Source of the DNA: Burkholderiaceae bacterium
GTDB lineage: Bacteria; Pseudomonadota; Gammaproteobacteria; Burkholderiales; Burkholderiaceae_C
Assembly: GCA_026125795.1 (NCBI GenBank)
Contig: JAHCKM010000004.1
Coordinates: forward strand, 372,001 to 436,000
Direction: 5' to 3'
Length of the DNA stretch: 64,000 bases
The position numbers were made by a program, and so were the translations under genes. Every line of letters starts with the position of its first letter. The stretch's first letter is position 1. A model generated the notes under the pieces. The model ran no database searches and had not been told where the DNA came from. It worked only from the letters and a program-made list of their open reading frames with translations. Shown here piece after piece: positions 28,826 to 38,320 of the stretch.

Positions 28826-30493
28826 TCAGGTGGCTTGGTAGCCGCGCGGGATCGCGCCCAGCAGCCGGCGCGTGTATTCCTGTACCGGTGCTGCCAGCAG
28901 AACGGGCGCCGGCGCCTGCTCGACCACCTCGCCGTCCTTCATCACGAGCACCTCGTCGCTGACGAAGCGCACCACGCCGAGGTCGTGGCTGATGAAGACG
29001 TAGGCCAGGCCGAGGTCGTCCTGCAGGTCCTTGAGCAGGTTGAGCACCTGCGCCTGCACTGACACGTCGAGCGCGCTCACCGCCTCGTCGAGCACCAGCA
29101 CCTCGGGCTCGAGCGTGAGGCAGCGCGCGATCGCGATGCGCTGGCGCTGGCCACCCGAGAACTCGTGCGGGTACTTGCCGAACGCGGAGTCGTCGAGGCC
29201 CACCTTGCCGAGCAGCGTGCGCGCGCGCTGCTCGCGCTCGCGCTGGTTGGCGCCGATGCCGTGGATCGCCATCGGTTCGGTCAGCGTCTGGCCGATCGTG
29301 AAGCGCGGATTCAACGACGCGTACGGGTTCTGGAACACGATCTGGATGCGCCGGCGCATCGCTTGGCGCTCGTGATCGCTCAAGGTCAGCAGATTGCGGC
29401 CATCGAACAGCACCTCGCCGGCGGTGGGCTCGTGCAGGCGCAGCAGCGTGAGGCCCATCGTGGTCTTGCCGGAGCCCGATTCGCCGACCACGCCCAGCGT
29501 GTGGCCGCGCCGCAGCTTGAAGTTGACGTCGCGCACCGCCTTGAACTCGCGCTTGCCGAACAGGCCCTCGCGCAGGAAGAAGCTCTTGGCCAGCGCGCGC
29601 ACCTCCAGCAACACCGGGGCGTTGGGATCCTTCGGCTTGGCGGGGCGCGCGGGCGTGATGCCTTCGATGTGCTCGTCGATCACCGGCAGGCGTGCGCTGG
29701 TGTTGGCCAGGCTCGGCCGGCAGGCGAGCAGCGCCTTGGTGTACAGATCGTGCGGCTGCTGGAAGATGCGCGCCACCGGGCCTTGCTCGCGCACCATGCC
29801 CTGGCGCATCACCACCACGTGATCGGCGATCTCACCCACCAGCGCGAGGTCGTGGCTGATGAACAGCACGCTCATGCGGTGGCGCTCCTGCAGCTTGGCG
29901 ATCAACTCGAGGATCTGGCGCTGGATCGTCACGTCGAGCGCGGTGGTGGGCTCGTCGGCGATCAGCAGCTTGGGTTCGCATGCCAGCGCCATCGCGATCA
30001 TCACGCGCTGCTGCTGGCCACCCGAGAGTTCATGCGGATGGCTGTCGAGGCGGCGTTTCGCCTCGGGGATGCCGACCTCGTTCATCAGCGCCTCGGCACG
30101 CTCCATCGCGGCGCGCCGCCCGAGCTTGAGATGGCGCTGCAGCGGCTCGGCGAGCTGCTGGCCCACCGTGAAGACCGGGTTCAGCGACGTCATCGGGTCC
30201 TGGAACACGCAGGCGATCTCTTTGCCGCGCAGCGCCTGTAGCTCGGGCAGCGACGCCTTCATCAGATCGCGCCCGTTGTACTCGATGACGCCGGAGCGCT
30301 GCGCGTTGTCGGGCAGCAGGTTGATGATCGACATCGCGGTGACGCTCTTGCCCGAGCCCGATTCGCCCACCAGCGCCACAGTGGTGTGCTCGGGGATGTC
30401 GAAGCTCACGCCGTCGACCGCCTTGGCCAGCGTGACCGAGCCCCGCTCGCCCAACCGGAATGCGACCTTGAGGTCGCGGATGCTCAGCAACAT
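28826..30493 (-). CDS. dipeptide/oligopeptide ABC transporter ATP-binding protein, two fused ATPase domains
   Basis: 555 aa. Two ABC ATPase halves: Walker A GESGSGKSVTAM and GESGSGKTTMGL, signature HELSGGQQQRVMIAMAL and HEFSGGQRQRIAIARCL, Walker B LLIADEPTTALD and VLVLDEAVSALD. This is the YejF layout, energising peptide or opine import. ATG at 30493; the long frame upstream is shadow of the permease gene. Stop to start distance to the permease is two bases, so it is the third gene of the leftward YejBEF-like operon. Confidence 0.93.
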   Translation of the reverse strand: MLLSIRDLKVAFRLGERGSVTLAKAVDGVSFDIPEHTTVALVGESGSGKSVTAMSIINLLPDNAQRSGVIEYNGRDLMKASLPELQALRGKEIACVFQDPMTSLNPVFTVGQQLAEPLQRHLKLGRRAAMERAEALMNEVGIPEAKRRLDSHPHELSGGQQQRVMIAMALACEPKLLIADEPTTALDVTIQRQILELIAKLQERHRMSVLFISHDLALVGEIADHVVVMRQGMVREQGPVARIFQQPHDLYTKALLACRPSLANTSARLPVIDEHIEGITPARPAKPKDPNAPVLLEVRALAKSFFLREGLFGKREFKAVRDVNFKLRRGHTLGVVGESGSGKTTMGLTLLRLHEPTAGEVLFDGRNLLTLSDHERQAMRRRIQIVFQNPYASLNPRFTIGQTLTEPMAIHGIGANQREREQRARTLLGKVGLDDSAFGKYPHEFSGGQRQRIAIARCLTLEPEVLVLDEAVSALDVSVQAQVLNLLKDLQDDLGLAYVFISHDLGVVRFVSDEVLVMKDGEVVEQAPAPVLLAAPVQEYTRRLLGAIPRGYQAT

Positions 30494-30495
30494 GT

Positions 30496-31542
30496 TTATT
30501 CGGCGCCGCGAAGTTTTGGATCGAGCGCGTCGCGCCAGGCGTCGGCCATCAGCGAGAACGCGGTGACGAACACCGCCATGAACAGCGTGGCCGCGGCAAG
30601 CTGCCACCAGTAGCCGAGGATCAGCTCGGCCTGTGCCTCGGACAGCATCGTGCCCCAGCTCACCTGATCCACCGGCACGCCGAGGCCCAGGTACGACAGG
30701 ATCACCTCGGCCTTGATGAAGCCCACCACCAGCAGCGACAGCCGCACCAGGATCACGTGGCTCACGTTTGGCAGGATGTGCCTGAACATGCGCGAGCCTG
30801 CGCTGGCGCCGATAGCCTCCGCAGCGCGCACGTATTCGCGGTTGCGGTGCTTGATGAACTCGGCACGCACCTGGCGGTAGACGCCGGCCCAGCCGGTGAG
30901 CCCGAGGATCAGCACCACGGTGCCGATGCCGCGGCCGAACACCGCGGCGAACGCGAAGATCAGCAGGATGTCGGGCACCGCGGTGAAGACGTTGTAGAGC
31001 CACTCGAGAAAGTCGTCGATGCGCTTGCCGATGAAGCCGGCAGCGGCGCCGAACAACGTGCCGATCAGCGTGGCCAGCACCGCCGCCAGCACGCCGACGA
31101 AAACCGAGATCTCGGTGCCCTTGATCGCCTTGGACAGCACGTCGCGCCCGAGGCGATCGCCGCCGAACGGCAGCGTGTCGACACGCGGCGTCTCCTGCGT
31201 CTTCATCTGCGCGGCGCGCTCGGCCCACTCCTTGTACTTGGGCGCCAAAGGATCGATGTCGCTGAGGTCGACGTTGGGGCCCTTCGGCACTTCGATCGTG
31301 CCGAGGTCCTCCGGCGGTCTAGGTCCGAGCACGGTGGGCGGCGCGTTGGGCACGCCGACCTCGCGTTGCCAGTTGCCGGCCACCACGCCGGTGGCCGACA
31401 GCGCGATCAGCACCAGGAAGCCCGTCACGATCAGCAGCGACACCATGCCGACGCGGTCGTTGCGGAAACGCCGCCATGCGGTGCGCCACACGCCTTCGGA
31501 ATGCGCCAGCGCGGCCGGCGCGATCGGCAGCACGGCGCTCAT
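30496..31542 (-). CDS. peptide ABC transporter permease (YejE-like)
   Basis: 348 aa. An N-terminal helix (MVSLLIVTGFLVLIALSATG) is followed by a periplasmic loop of about 100 residues and five further helices, with the EAA loop EYVRAAEAIGASAGSRMFRH. The large first loop including TLPFGGDRLGRDVLSKAIKG is typical for YejE/OppC. ATG at 31542 is preferred; an earlier start would translate the 74-bp repeats between the permease genes. Confidence 0.9.
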   Translation of the reverse strand: MSAVLPIAPAALAHSEGVWRTAWRRFRNDRVGMVSLLIVTGFLVLIALSATGVVAGNWQREVGVPNAPPTVLGPRPPEDLGTIEVPKGPNVDLSDIDPLAPKYKEWAERAAQMKTQETPRVDTLPFGGDRLGRDVLSKAIKGTEISVFVGVLAAVLATLIGTLFGAAAGFIGKRIDDFLEWLYNVFTAVPDILLIFAFAAVFGRGIGTVVLILGLTGWAGVYRQVRAEFIKHRNREYVRAAEAIGASAGSRMFRHILPNVSHVILVRLSLLVVGFIKAEVILSYLGLGVPVDQVSWGTMLSEAQAELILGYWWQLAAATLFMAVFVTAFSLMADAWRDALDPKLRGAE

Positions 31543-31681
31543 GTCGCCCCCTTGGGCCTGCGGCCCTTCCCCCCGAGGGGGAGCGAGCGCCTTCGGAGCG
31601 GCCGGGCGGCGCTCATGTCGCCCCCTTGAGCCTGCGGCCCTTCCCCCCGAGGGGGAGTGAGCGCCTTCGGAGTGTGCGGGG
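31535..31681. repeat. two tandem copies of a 74-bp GC-rich repeat
   Basis: Copies begin at 31535 and 31609, each with the palindromic core CCCCCCGAGGGGG preceded by CTGCGGCCCTT and followed by GAGCGCCTTCGGAG; the two differ at few positions (GGGCC/GAGCC, GAGCG/GAGTG). A third partial start (GCGCTC) is at 31682. The unit carries the start region of the YejE-like permease, so duplication occurred at the gene border. Confidence 0.8.
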
Positions 31682-31685
31682 GCGC

Positions 31686-32624
31686 TCATTTCAGCACCAC
31701 ACGCGGATCGACCAGCTTGTAGAGCAAGTCGGTCGCCAGGTTGATCAGCATCGTCAGCATCGCGAGGTAGACGGTGGCGGCCTGGATCACCGGATAGTCG
31801 CCGCGATTCACCGCCAGGTAGACCTCGCGCCCGAGCCCGGGGATCGAGAAGAAGATCTCGATCAGGAACGAGCCGACGAAGATGCCCGGCAACGAATAGC
31901 CGATGTTGGTCAGGATCGGGATCATCGCGTTGCGCAGCACATGCTTGAACAGCACCGTGTTCTCGGTCATGCCCTTGGCGCGTGCGGTGCGCACATAGTC
32001 GTGGCCAAGCTCATCGAGGAAGAAGCTGCGGTACAGGCGCGTCTGCGGTGACACGCCCACCAGCACCGCCAGCAGCGCCGGCAGCGGCACGTAGGTGAGC
32101 AGGTTGGTGAGCAGCGAGTCGCTCCAGCCCTGCACCGGGAACCAGCCGAGCTGGAACGCGAACACGTACTGACCGATGATGATGTAGACGAGGAACGAGA
32201 TCGACAGCGCGATGGTGGTGATCACCATGATCGAGCGGTCGCTCAACGAGCCGCGCCGGTAGGCCACCCACATCGCGATCGGCAGCGCCACCAGCGTGTC
32301 GAGGATCAGGATCGGGATCATCACCGTCAGCGTGGCCGGCAGCCGTGTCGCGAACAGGTTGGCCAGCGACTCGTTGGTGGCCCAGCTGCGGCCCCAGTCG
32401 AAGGTGACGATCTGCTTGAGGTAGATGCCCAGCTGCACGTACCACGGCTGGTCGAGCCCGAGCTGCTTGGTGATCGCCGCCACTTGTTCCTGCGTGGCGT
32501 TGAGCCCGCCGAGGATCACCGCCGGGTCGGCGCCGAAGTACTTGAACAAGAAGAACACCAGCATCACCACGCCGATCAGCGTGGGCACCATTTGCCACAG
32601 GCGCCTGATGAGATAGGCCCACAT
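31686..32624 (-). CDS. peptide ABC transporter permease (YejB-like)
   Basis: 312 aa, six transmembrane helices, first helix LWQMVPTLIGVVMLVFFLF, with the large periplasmic loop after it and the cytoplasmic EAA loop DYVRTARAKGMTENTVLFKH. This matches OppB/DppB/YejB permeases. ATG at 32624; the frame is open 13 codons further. First gene of the leftward transporter, divergent from four binding-protein genes. Confidence 0.92.
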   Translation of the reverse strand: MWAYLIRRLWQMVPTLIGVVMLVFFLFKYFGADPAVILGGLNATQEQVAAITKQLGLDQPWYVQLGIYLKQIVTFDWGRSWATNESLANLFATRLPATLTVMIPILILDTLVALPIAMWVAYRRGSLSDRSIMVITTIALSISFLVYIIIGQYVFAFQLGWFPVQGWSDSLLTNLLTYVPLPALLAVLVGVSPQTRLYRSFFLDELGHDYVRTARAKGMTENTVLFKHVLRNAMIPILTNIGYSLPGIFVGSFLIEIFFSIPGLGREVYLAVNRGDYPVIQAATVYLAMLTMLINLATDLLYKLVDPRVVLK

Positions 32625-32835
32625 CGTTGCTGCTCGCACTCCCGCGGCGCCCTTTTGAGGCACGCGCTGTCCGGATCAAGATGCGCGAGTGTAGGGGCGC
32701 GGCGTGCCGTGCCGACCCGCGTTTGCCCGGCAGTGCACCGCGGCGCAGACCCGGCTCACGTGCACCGCGCCGGCGCACTAGACTTTGGCTCTTTCATCCG
32801 GCGGCACGCCCGTGCGAGCGTGCGACTCGGCGTCG

Positions 32836-34659
32836 ATGGTTCGATCCCTGCTGTTCGCGCTGGCCCTGTGCGGGTGTCTCGCCGCGCCGGCGCATGCTGG
32901 AGGCCCGGTGGCCGCTACCTCTGCGGCGCCCAGAGTCCTGCGCTATGCGTTTCCCACCGCCGAGTCGGGGTTCGATCCGGCGCAAGTGACCGACCTGTAC
33001 TCCAACACGGTGCTGGCGCACATCTTCGAGGCGCCGCTGGAGTACGAGTACCTGGCGCAACCGGCGCGCATGCGCACCAACACCGCCGCGGCGCTGCCGG
33101 AGATCTCGGCCGACTTCCGCCGCTTCGTGTTCCGGATCCAGCCCGGCATCTACTTCGCCGACGACCCGGCATTCAAGGGCCAGCGTCGCGAGCTGACGGC
33201 GCAAGACTACGTGTACACCATCAAGCGCCACTACGACCCGCGCTGGAAGAGCGGCAAGCTCTACCAGTTCGAGGCGGAGCGCATCCTCGGCCTGAGCGAA
33301 CTGCGGCGCGAGTTGATGGCGCAGAACAAGCCGTTCGACTACGAGCGTGAAGTCGAGGGCCTGCGAGTGTTGGACCGCTACCGTTTCGAGGTGAAGCTGG
33401 CGCAGCCGTCGCCGCGTTTTCACCAGCTGTTCACCGATCCGGCAACCACCGGCGCGGTGGCGCGCGAGGTGGTGGAGTTTTACGGCGAGCGCATCGCCGA
33501 GCACCCGGTGGGAACGGGTCCATTCCGCCTCGTCGAGTGGCGGCGCAGCTCGCGCATGGTGCTGGAACGCAACCCGACCTACCGCGAGGTGTTGTACGAC
33601 GAGCATCCGCCCGCGGGCGACGCGCGTCGTCAGGCGATCGCGGCGGCACTCAAGGGCCGGCGCATGCCGTTGGTCGACCGCGTCGAGGTGGCCGTGATCG
33701 AGGAGCCGCAGCCGCGCTGGCTGTCGTTCCTGAGCGATGAGCAGGACATCGTCGAACGCATCCCCGACCAGTTCTGCGAGCAGGCGCTGCCCAACAACAA
33801 ACTCGCGCCGCACCTGGCCAAACGCGGCATCCAGATGGTGCGCTACCAGCGCAACGACGTGTCGGTGTCGTACTTCGCGATGGAGCACCCGGTAGTGGGC
33901 GGCTACACGCCCGAGAAGGTGGCGTTGCGGCGCGCCATCTCGCTGGCGGTGGACGTGCAGCGCGAGATCCGCCTGGCGCGCTACGGCCAGGCGATTCCCG
34001 CGCAGTCCATCGTGGCGCCGCAGGTGTGGGGCTACGACCCCGAGTTCAAAAGCGAGATGAGCGAGTTCGATCGCTCCAAGGCGCGCGCGCTGCTCGATCT
34101 GTACGGCTACGTCGATCGCAACGGCGACGGCTGGCGCGAGCAGCCCGACGGCACGCCGTTGACGATCGAGTACGCCACATCGCCGGACAAGGCGTTCCGC
34201 GACCTCTACGAGCACTGGACCATCAACATGAAGGCGATCGGCATCCGCATCGTGCCGCTGATCCGCCAGTGGCCTGAGCACCTGAAGGCGTCGCGTGCCG
34301 GCAAGCTGATGATGTGGGGCGTCGGCTGGTCGGGCGGACCGGACGCCGAGGCCTTCCTGGTGCTGGGCTACGGGCCGAACAAGGGCCAGGCCAACCATGC
34401 GCGCTTCGACCTGCCGGCGTACAACGCGGTGTTCGAGCGCCAGCGGGTGTTGCCCGACGGGCCGGAACGCGCCGCGCTGCTGGACGAAGCCAAGCGCCTG
34501 ATGGTGGCCTACATGCCGTACAAGGTGCATGTGCACCGCATCTGGACCGACCTGTCTCAGCCCTGGGTCACCGGCTACCACCGCAACGTGTTCGTGCGCG
34601 AGTTCTGGAAGTACGTCGACGTCGACATGGCCGAGCGCGCGAAAAGGAGCAGCGATTGA
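32836..34659 (+). CDS. SBP_bac_5 solute-binding protein 1 of 4
   Basis: 607 aa secreted protein with signal peptide MVRSLLFALALCGCLAAPAHA. It has the family-5 landmarks LRYAFPTAESGFDPAQVTDL, AEHPVGTGPFRLVEWRR and YGYVDRNGDGWREQPDG. Such proteins deliver peptides, opines or nickel-like ligands to Opp/Dpp/Yej transporters. It reads divergently from the YejBEF-like transporter at 28826-32624. Its stop overlaps the TTG start of the next paralogue, which has a strong AAGGAG site at 34644-34649. It is the most diverged of the four. Confidence 0.9.
   Translation: MVRSLLFALALCGCLAAPAHAGGPVAATSAAPRVLRYAFPTAESGFDPAQVTDLYSNTVLAHIFEAPLEYEYLAQPARMRTNTAAALPEISADFRRFVFRIQPGIYFADDPAFKGQRRELTAQDYVYTIKRHYDPRWKSGKLYQFEAERILGLSELRRELMAQNKPFDYEREVEGLRVLDRYRFEVKLAQPSPRFHQLFTDPATTGAVAREVVEFYGERIAEHPVGTGPFRLVEWRRSSRMVLERNPTYREVLYDEHPPAGDARRQAIAAALKGRRMPLVDRVEVAVIEEPQPRWLSFLSDEQDIVERIPDQFCEQALPNNKLAPHLAKRGIQMVRYQRNDVSVSYFAMEHPVVGGYTPEKVALRRAISLAVDVQREIRLARYGQAIPAQSIVAPQVWGYDPEFKSEMSEFDRSKARALLDLYGYVDRNGDGWREQPDGTPLTIEYATSPDKAFRDLYEHWTINMKAIGIRIVPLIRQWPEHLKASRAGKLMMWGVGWSGGPDAEAFLVLGYGPNKGQANHARFDLPAYNAVFERQRVLPDGPERAALLDEAKRLMVAYMPYKVHVHRIWTDLSQPWVTGYHRNVFVREFWKYVDVDMAERAKRSSD
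34644..34658 (+). promoter_or_regulatory. ribosome binding site deciding a TTG start
   Basis: AAGGAG at 34644-34649 lies 6 bases before TTG at 34656-34658. TTG overlaps the upstream TGA, and the encoded N-terminus starts with a Tat-like TRRHVLQ segment; no ATG fits. Confidence 0.65.
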
Positions 34660-36488
34660 GCGCGCCCACGCGCCGCCACGTGCTGCAGGCGGCGGCCGCC
34701 GCCGCACTGCCCGCAGCCGTGCATGCGCCGGCCGCCGCAACCGAAAGGAAGGTGCTGCGCCTGCTGTTCCAGGGCGCCGAGACCAGCCTGGACCCGGCAC
34801 GCATCTCCGACATCTACTCGCGCGCGTTCACGGCGCACATCTTCGATGCGCTGTACGGCTACGACCACCTTGCGCGGCCCGCCAAGGTGGTGCCGCTCAC
34901 CGCCGACGGCATGCCCGACGTGTCGGCCGATCACCGCGTCTGGACCATCCGGCTCAAGCGCGGCATCCGCTTTCCCGACGATCCGGCGTTCGTCGGACGG
35001 GTGCGCGAGCTGCAGGCGCGCGACTACGTCTATGCGATCCAGCGCGTGGCCGATCCGGCCAACATCAGTCCGATCGAGGCTGACGTGGCCGAGCTGCGCA
35101 TCGTCGGCCTGCGCGAGGCGCGCGAGGCGGCCCTGAAGGGCGGACAGCCGTTCGACTACGACCGCCCGATCGAAGGTCTGCGCGCGCTCGACAGCCACAC
35201 GCTGCGCATCGAGTTGCGCGAGCCGAGGCCGCGCTTGCTGTATCAGTTGGCGAAGTCCGATCTGCTCGGCGGCCAGGCACGCGAGGTGGTCGAGTTCTAC
35301 GGCAAGGACATCGCCGAGCATCCGGTGGGAACGGGTCCGTTCCGGCTCAAGAGCTGGCGCAGGCACTCGCGCATCGTGCTCGAGCGCAATCCCTTCTACC
35401 GCGATGTGCGCTACCACGCCCAGCCGGCGCCGGACGATGCCGAGGGCCAGGCCCTGCTCGGCCAGTTCAAGGGTCGGCGTCTGCCGATGGTCGACGAGGT
35501 CGACGTGGCGATCATCGAGGAGCTGCAGCCCCAGTGGCTGGCGTTCCTGCGCAACGAGGTCGATGCGCTGGCCGGCGACACCGGCTTCCTGCCGAGCCAG
35601 TTCACGCCGGTGGCCATGCCCGGCGGCAAGCTGGCGTCCGATCTCGCGCGCCGTGGCGTGCGAGCCTACCGCCAGCTCTCGCCGGACTGCACCTTCAGCT
35701 ACTTCAACATGGAAGATCCGCTGGTGGGCGGCATGGGTGCATCGCAGGTGGCGTTGCGGCGTGCGATCAGCCTGGCCTACGACACGCAGGAGGAGATCCG
35801 CGAGATCCGCAAGGGCCAGGCGATCGTCGCGCAGTCGCCGCTGCTGCCGCACACCACCGGCTACGAAGCCGGCTTCAAGAGCGAGATGAGCGACTACGAC
35901 CCGGCGCGTGCCAACGCGCTGCTCGACCTGTTCGGCTTCGTCGACCGCGACGGCGACGGCTGGCGTGAGCGGCCCGATGGCAAGCCGCTGGTGCTCGAGA
36001 TGGCCACCGAACCCGAGCAGATCTATCGCGCGTACGCCGAGCTGACGAAGAAGGGCCTCAAGAAGATCGGCATCCAAGTGAACTTCAAGATCCAGCAATG
36101 GAACGAAAACCTGAAGGCCGCCGAGGCCGGGAAGCTGATGATGTGGATGGTGGGCAACGCGTCCAGCACGCCGGACGGGCAGGGCATCCTGTCGTGGCTC
36201 TACGGCCCGCAAGCCGGCAACGGCAACCTGGCGCGCTTCTACATGCCCGAGTTCGACGCGCTCTATGAGCGCGCACTCGTGCTGCCCGACGGCCCCGAAC
36301 GCGCGGCGCTGTTCCGGCAGGCGCAGCGCATCGCGGTGGCCTATATGCCGTACAAGGTGCGCACGCACCGCATCTTCACGGATCTCGCGCACCCCTGGAT
36401 GTCGGGCTACCGTCGGCCGCTGTTCTGGCAGGACTGGTGGCACATGGTCGACGTCGATCCAGCGCTGCGCGCCAGGCAGGTGTCTTGA
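34656..36488 (+). CDS. SBP_bac_5 solute-binding protein 2 of 4
   Basis: 610 aa from TTG. The N-terminus has a twin-arginine-like signal (TRRHVLQAAAAAALPAAVHA). Core motifs VLRLLFQGAETSLDPARISD, EHPVGTGPFRLKSWRRHSR and FGFVDRDGDGWRERPDG parallel the other copies. The gene overlaps both neighbours by 1-4 bases. It shares long blocks with copies 3 and 4, which indicates duplication in place. The ligand is unknown; it presumably shares the divergent YejBEF-like permease. Confidence 0.9.
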   Translation: MSAPTRRHVLQAAAAAALPAAVHAPAAATERKVLRLLFQGAETSLDPARISDIYSRAFTAHIFDALYGYDHLARPAKVVPLTADGMPDVSADHRVWTIRLKRGIRFPDDPAFVGRVRELQARDYVYAIQRVADPANISPIEADVAELRIVGLREAREAALKGGQPFDYDRPIEGLRALDSHTLRIELREPRPRLLYQLAKSDLLGGQAREVVEFYGKDIAEHPVGTGPFRLKSWRRHSRIVLERNPFYRDVRYHAQPAPDDAEGQALLGQFKGRRLPMVDEVDVAIIEELQPQWLAFLRNEVDALAGDTGFLPSQFTPVAMPGGKLASDLARRGVRAYRQLSPDCTFSYFNMEDPLVGGMGASQVALRRAISLAYDTQEEIREIRKGQAIVAQSPLLPHTTGYEAGFKSEMSDYDPARANALLDLFGFVDRDGDGWRERPDGKPLVLEMATEPEQIYRAYAELTKKGLKKIGIQVNFKIQQWNENLKAAEAGKLMMWMVGNASSTPDGQGILSWLYGPQAGNGNLARFYMPEFDALYERALVLPDGPERAALFRQAQRIAVAYMPYKVRTHRIFTDLAHPWMSGYRRPLFWQDWWHMVDVDPALRARQVS

Positions 36489-38308
36489 TGGGCGGCGCGC
36501 TGAAGCGACTGCTGTTCGTGTTGCTTGCATTGGCGGTCTGCGCCCCGTTTGCGCAGGCCGACGAGCGCAAGGTGCTGCGACTGCTGTTCAGCTCCGGCGA
36601 GACCAGCTTCGACCCGGCGCGCATCTCGGATCTGTACTCGCGCGCCGTCACCACCCACATCTTCGAGGCGCCGTACGAGTACGACTACCTGGCGCGGCCG
36701 ACCCGCGTGCGACCGCTCACGGCCGCCGGCATGCCGGAGGTCTCCGACGACTTCCGCGTCTGGGTCGTGCGCATCCGGCCCGGTATCTATTTCGCCGATG
36801 ACCCGGTGTTCAAGGGCCAGCGGCGCGAGCTGGTGGCACAGGACTATGTCTACGCGTTCCAGCGCGTGATCGATCCCGCCAACATCAGCCCGATCCAGCC
36901 GTCGACGCTCGATCTGAAGATCAAAGGGCTCGCCGCGGCGCGCGACGCGGCCGTGAAGAACAACAAACCCTTCGACTACGGGGCGCCGATCGAAGGCTTG
37001 CGCGCGCTCGACCGCTACACGCTGCGCATCGAGCTCGAGCAGCCGCGCCCGCGTTTTATCGACACGTTGACGGCGTCCGACCTGCTCGGCGCGCAGGCCC
37101 GCGAGGTGGTGGAGCACTACAAGGAAGCGATCGGCGAGCACCCGGTGGGCACCGGCCCGTTCCGGCTCAAGAGTTGGCGCCGGCACTCACGCATCGTGCT
37201 GGAGCGCAACCCCGGCTACCGCGAGGTGCTGTACGACGCCTGGCCCGCCGCTGCCGATGCCGAAGGCCAGGCCATGCTGCAAAAGCTCAAGGGCCGCCGG
37301 CTTCCGCTGATCGACGAGGTCGACATTTCGGTGATCGAGGAGTTCCAGCCTCAATGGCTCAGCTTCCTGAACAAGGAGGTCGATGCGCTCGCCACGTCGA
37401 CCGGCCACGTGCCGAGCCAGTTTGCCAACCAAGCCGCGCCGGGCCGCAAGCTGGCGCCCAACCTGGCCAAACAGGGCGTGCGCATGCACGAGAACCTGGC
37501 GTCGGACAACGCCTTCACGTTCTTCAACATGCTCGATCCGATGATCGGCGGCAACGCGCCCGAGCAGGTGGCGTTGCGCCGGGCGATCAGCCTGGCCTAC
37601 GACGTGTACGAAGAGATCCGCATGATCCGCCGCAGCCGTGCCGTGCCGGGGCAGACGCCGATCACGCCGCATACGACCGGCTACGACCCGCAGCTCAAGA
37701 CGGAGATGAGCGATCACGACCCGGCACGCGCACAGGCCTTGCTCGACCTCTACGGATTCGTCGACCGCGACGGCGACGGATACCGCGAGCGGCCCGACGG
37801 CTCGCCGCTCGAGCTGGTGATGGCCACCGAGCCGGAGCAGATCTACCGCGACTACAACGAGCTTTGGCGCAAGTCGATGAAGGCGGTGGGGATCCGCATC
37901 CGCTTCGAGACCCGTCAATGGGCGGAGAACCTCAAGGCCGCCGACGCCGGCAAGCTGATGATGTGGATGCTCGGCGAGTCCTCCGCCGGCCCCGATGGCC
38001 AGGACGCGCTGGCGCGCATGTACGGGCCGCTGGCCGGCAACAACAACCTGGCGCGCTTTCAGCTCGAGGAGTTCGACCGCCTGTATGAGCGCGCCCAGGT
38101 GCTGCCCGATGGGCCGGAGCGCGCGGCGCTGTTCCGCCAGGCGCAGCGCATCGCGGTGGCCTACATGCCGTACAAGATCCATGCGCACCGCATCCACACC
38201 GATCTGACATACCCTTGGGTCTATGGTTTTCGGCGGCCGCTGTTCATGGGCCAGTGGTGGCACATGGTCGATGTCGATCCGGCGCTGCGCCGCGAGCGGC
38301 TCCATTGA
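36488..38308 (+). CDS. SBP_bac_5 solute-binding protein 3 of 4
   Basis: 606 aa. Sec signal peptide KRLLFVLLALAVCAPFAQA followed by DERKVLRLLFSSGETSFDPA. Landmarks EHPVGTGPFRLKSWRRHSR, TGYDPQLKTEMSDHDPARAQ and YGFVDRDGDGYRERPDG are near-identical to copy 2. ATG overlaps the preceding TGA (TGATG). This copy and copy 2 look the closest pair. The conserved C-terminal block QAQRIAVAYMPYK is shared by all members of the group. Confidence 0.9.
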   Translation: MGGALKRLLFVLLALAVCAPFAQADERKVLRLLFSSGETSFDPARISDLYSRAVTTHIFEAPYEYDYLARPTRVRPLTAAGMPEVSDDFRVWVVRIRPGIYFADDPVFKGQRRELVAQDYVYAFQRVIDPANISPIQPSTLDLKIKGLAAARDAAVKNNKPFDYGAPIEGLRALDRYTLRIELEQPRPRFIDTLTASDLLGAQAREVVEHYKEAIGEHPVGTGPFRLKSWRRHSRIVLERNPGYREVLYDAWPAAADAEGQAMLQKLKGRRLPLIDEVDISVIEEFQPQWLSFLNKEVDALATSTGHVPSQFANQAAPGRKLAPNLAKQGVRMHENLASDNAFTFFNMLDPMIGGNAPEQVALRRAISLAYDVYEEIRMIRRSRAVPGQTPITPHTTGYDPQLKTEMSDHDPARAQALLDLYGFVDRDGDGYRERPDGSPLELVMATEPEQIYRDYNELWRKSMKAVGIRIRFETRQWAENLKAADAGKLMMWMLGESSAGPDGQDALARMYGPLAGNNNLARFQLEEFDRLYERAQVLPDGPERAALFRQAQRIAVAYMPYKIHAHRIHTDLTYPWVYGFRRPLFMGQWWHMVDVDPALRRERLH

Positions 38309-38320
38309 CGGGGTTTGGCG

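Noticed and set aside
28826-31228. 800-residue fusion of permease-region sequence with the ATPase
   Set aside because: The upstream 245 residues are the permease gene read in a wrong frame; the ATPase starts at 30493.
32794-34800. 668-residue antisense frame over the first binding protein
   Set aside because: Histidine/arginine-rich shadow; similar frames are found opposite the other binding proteins.
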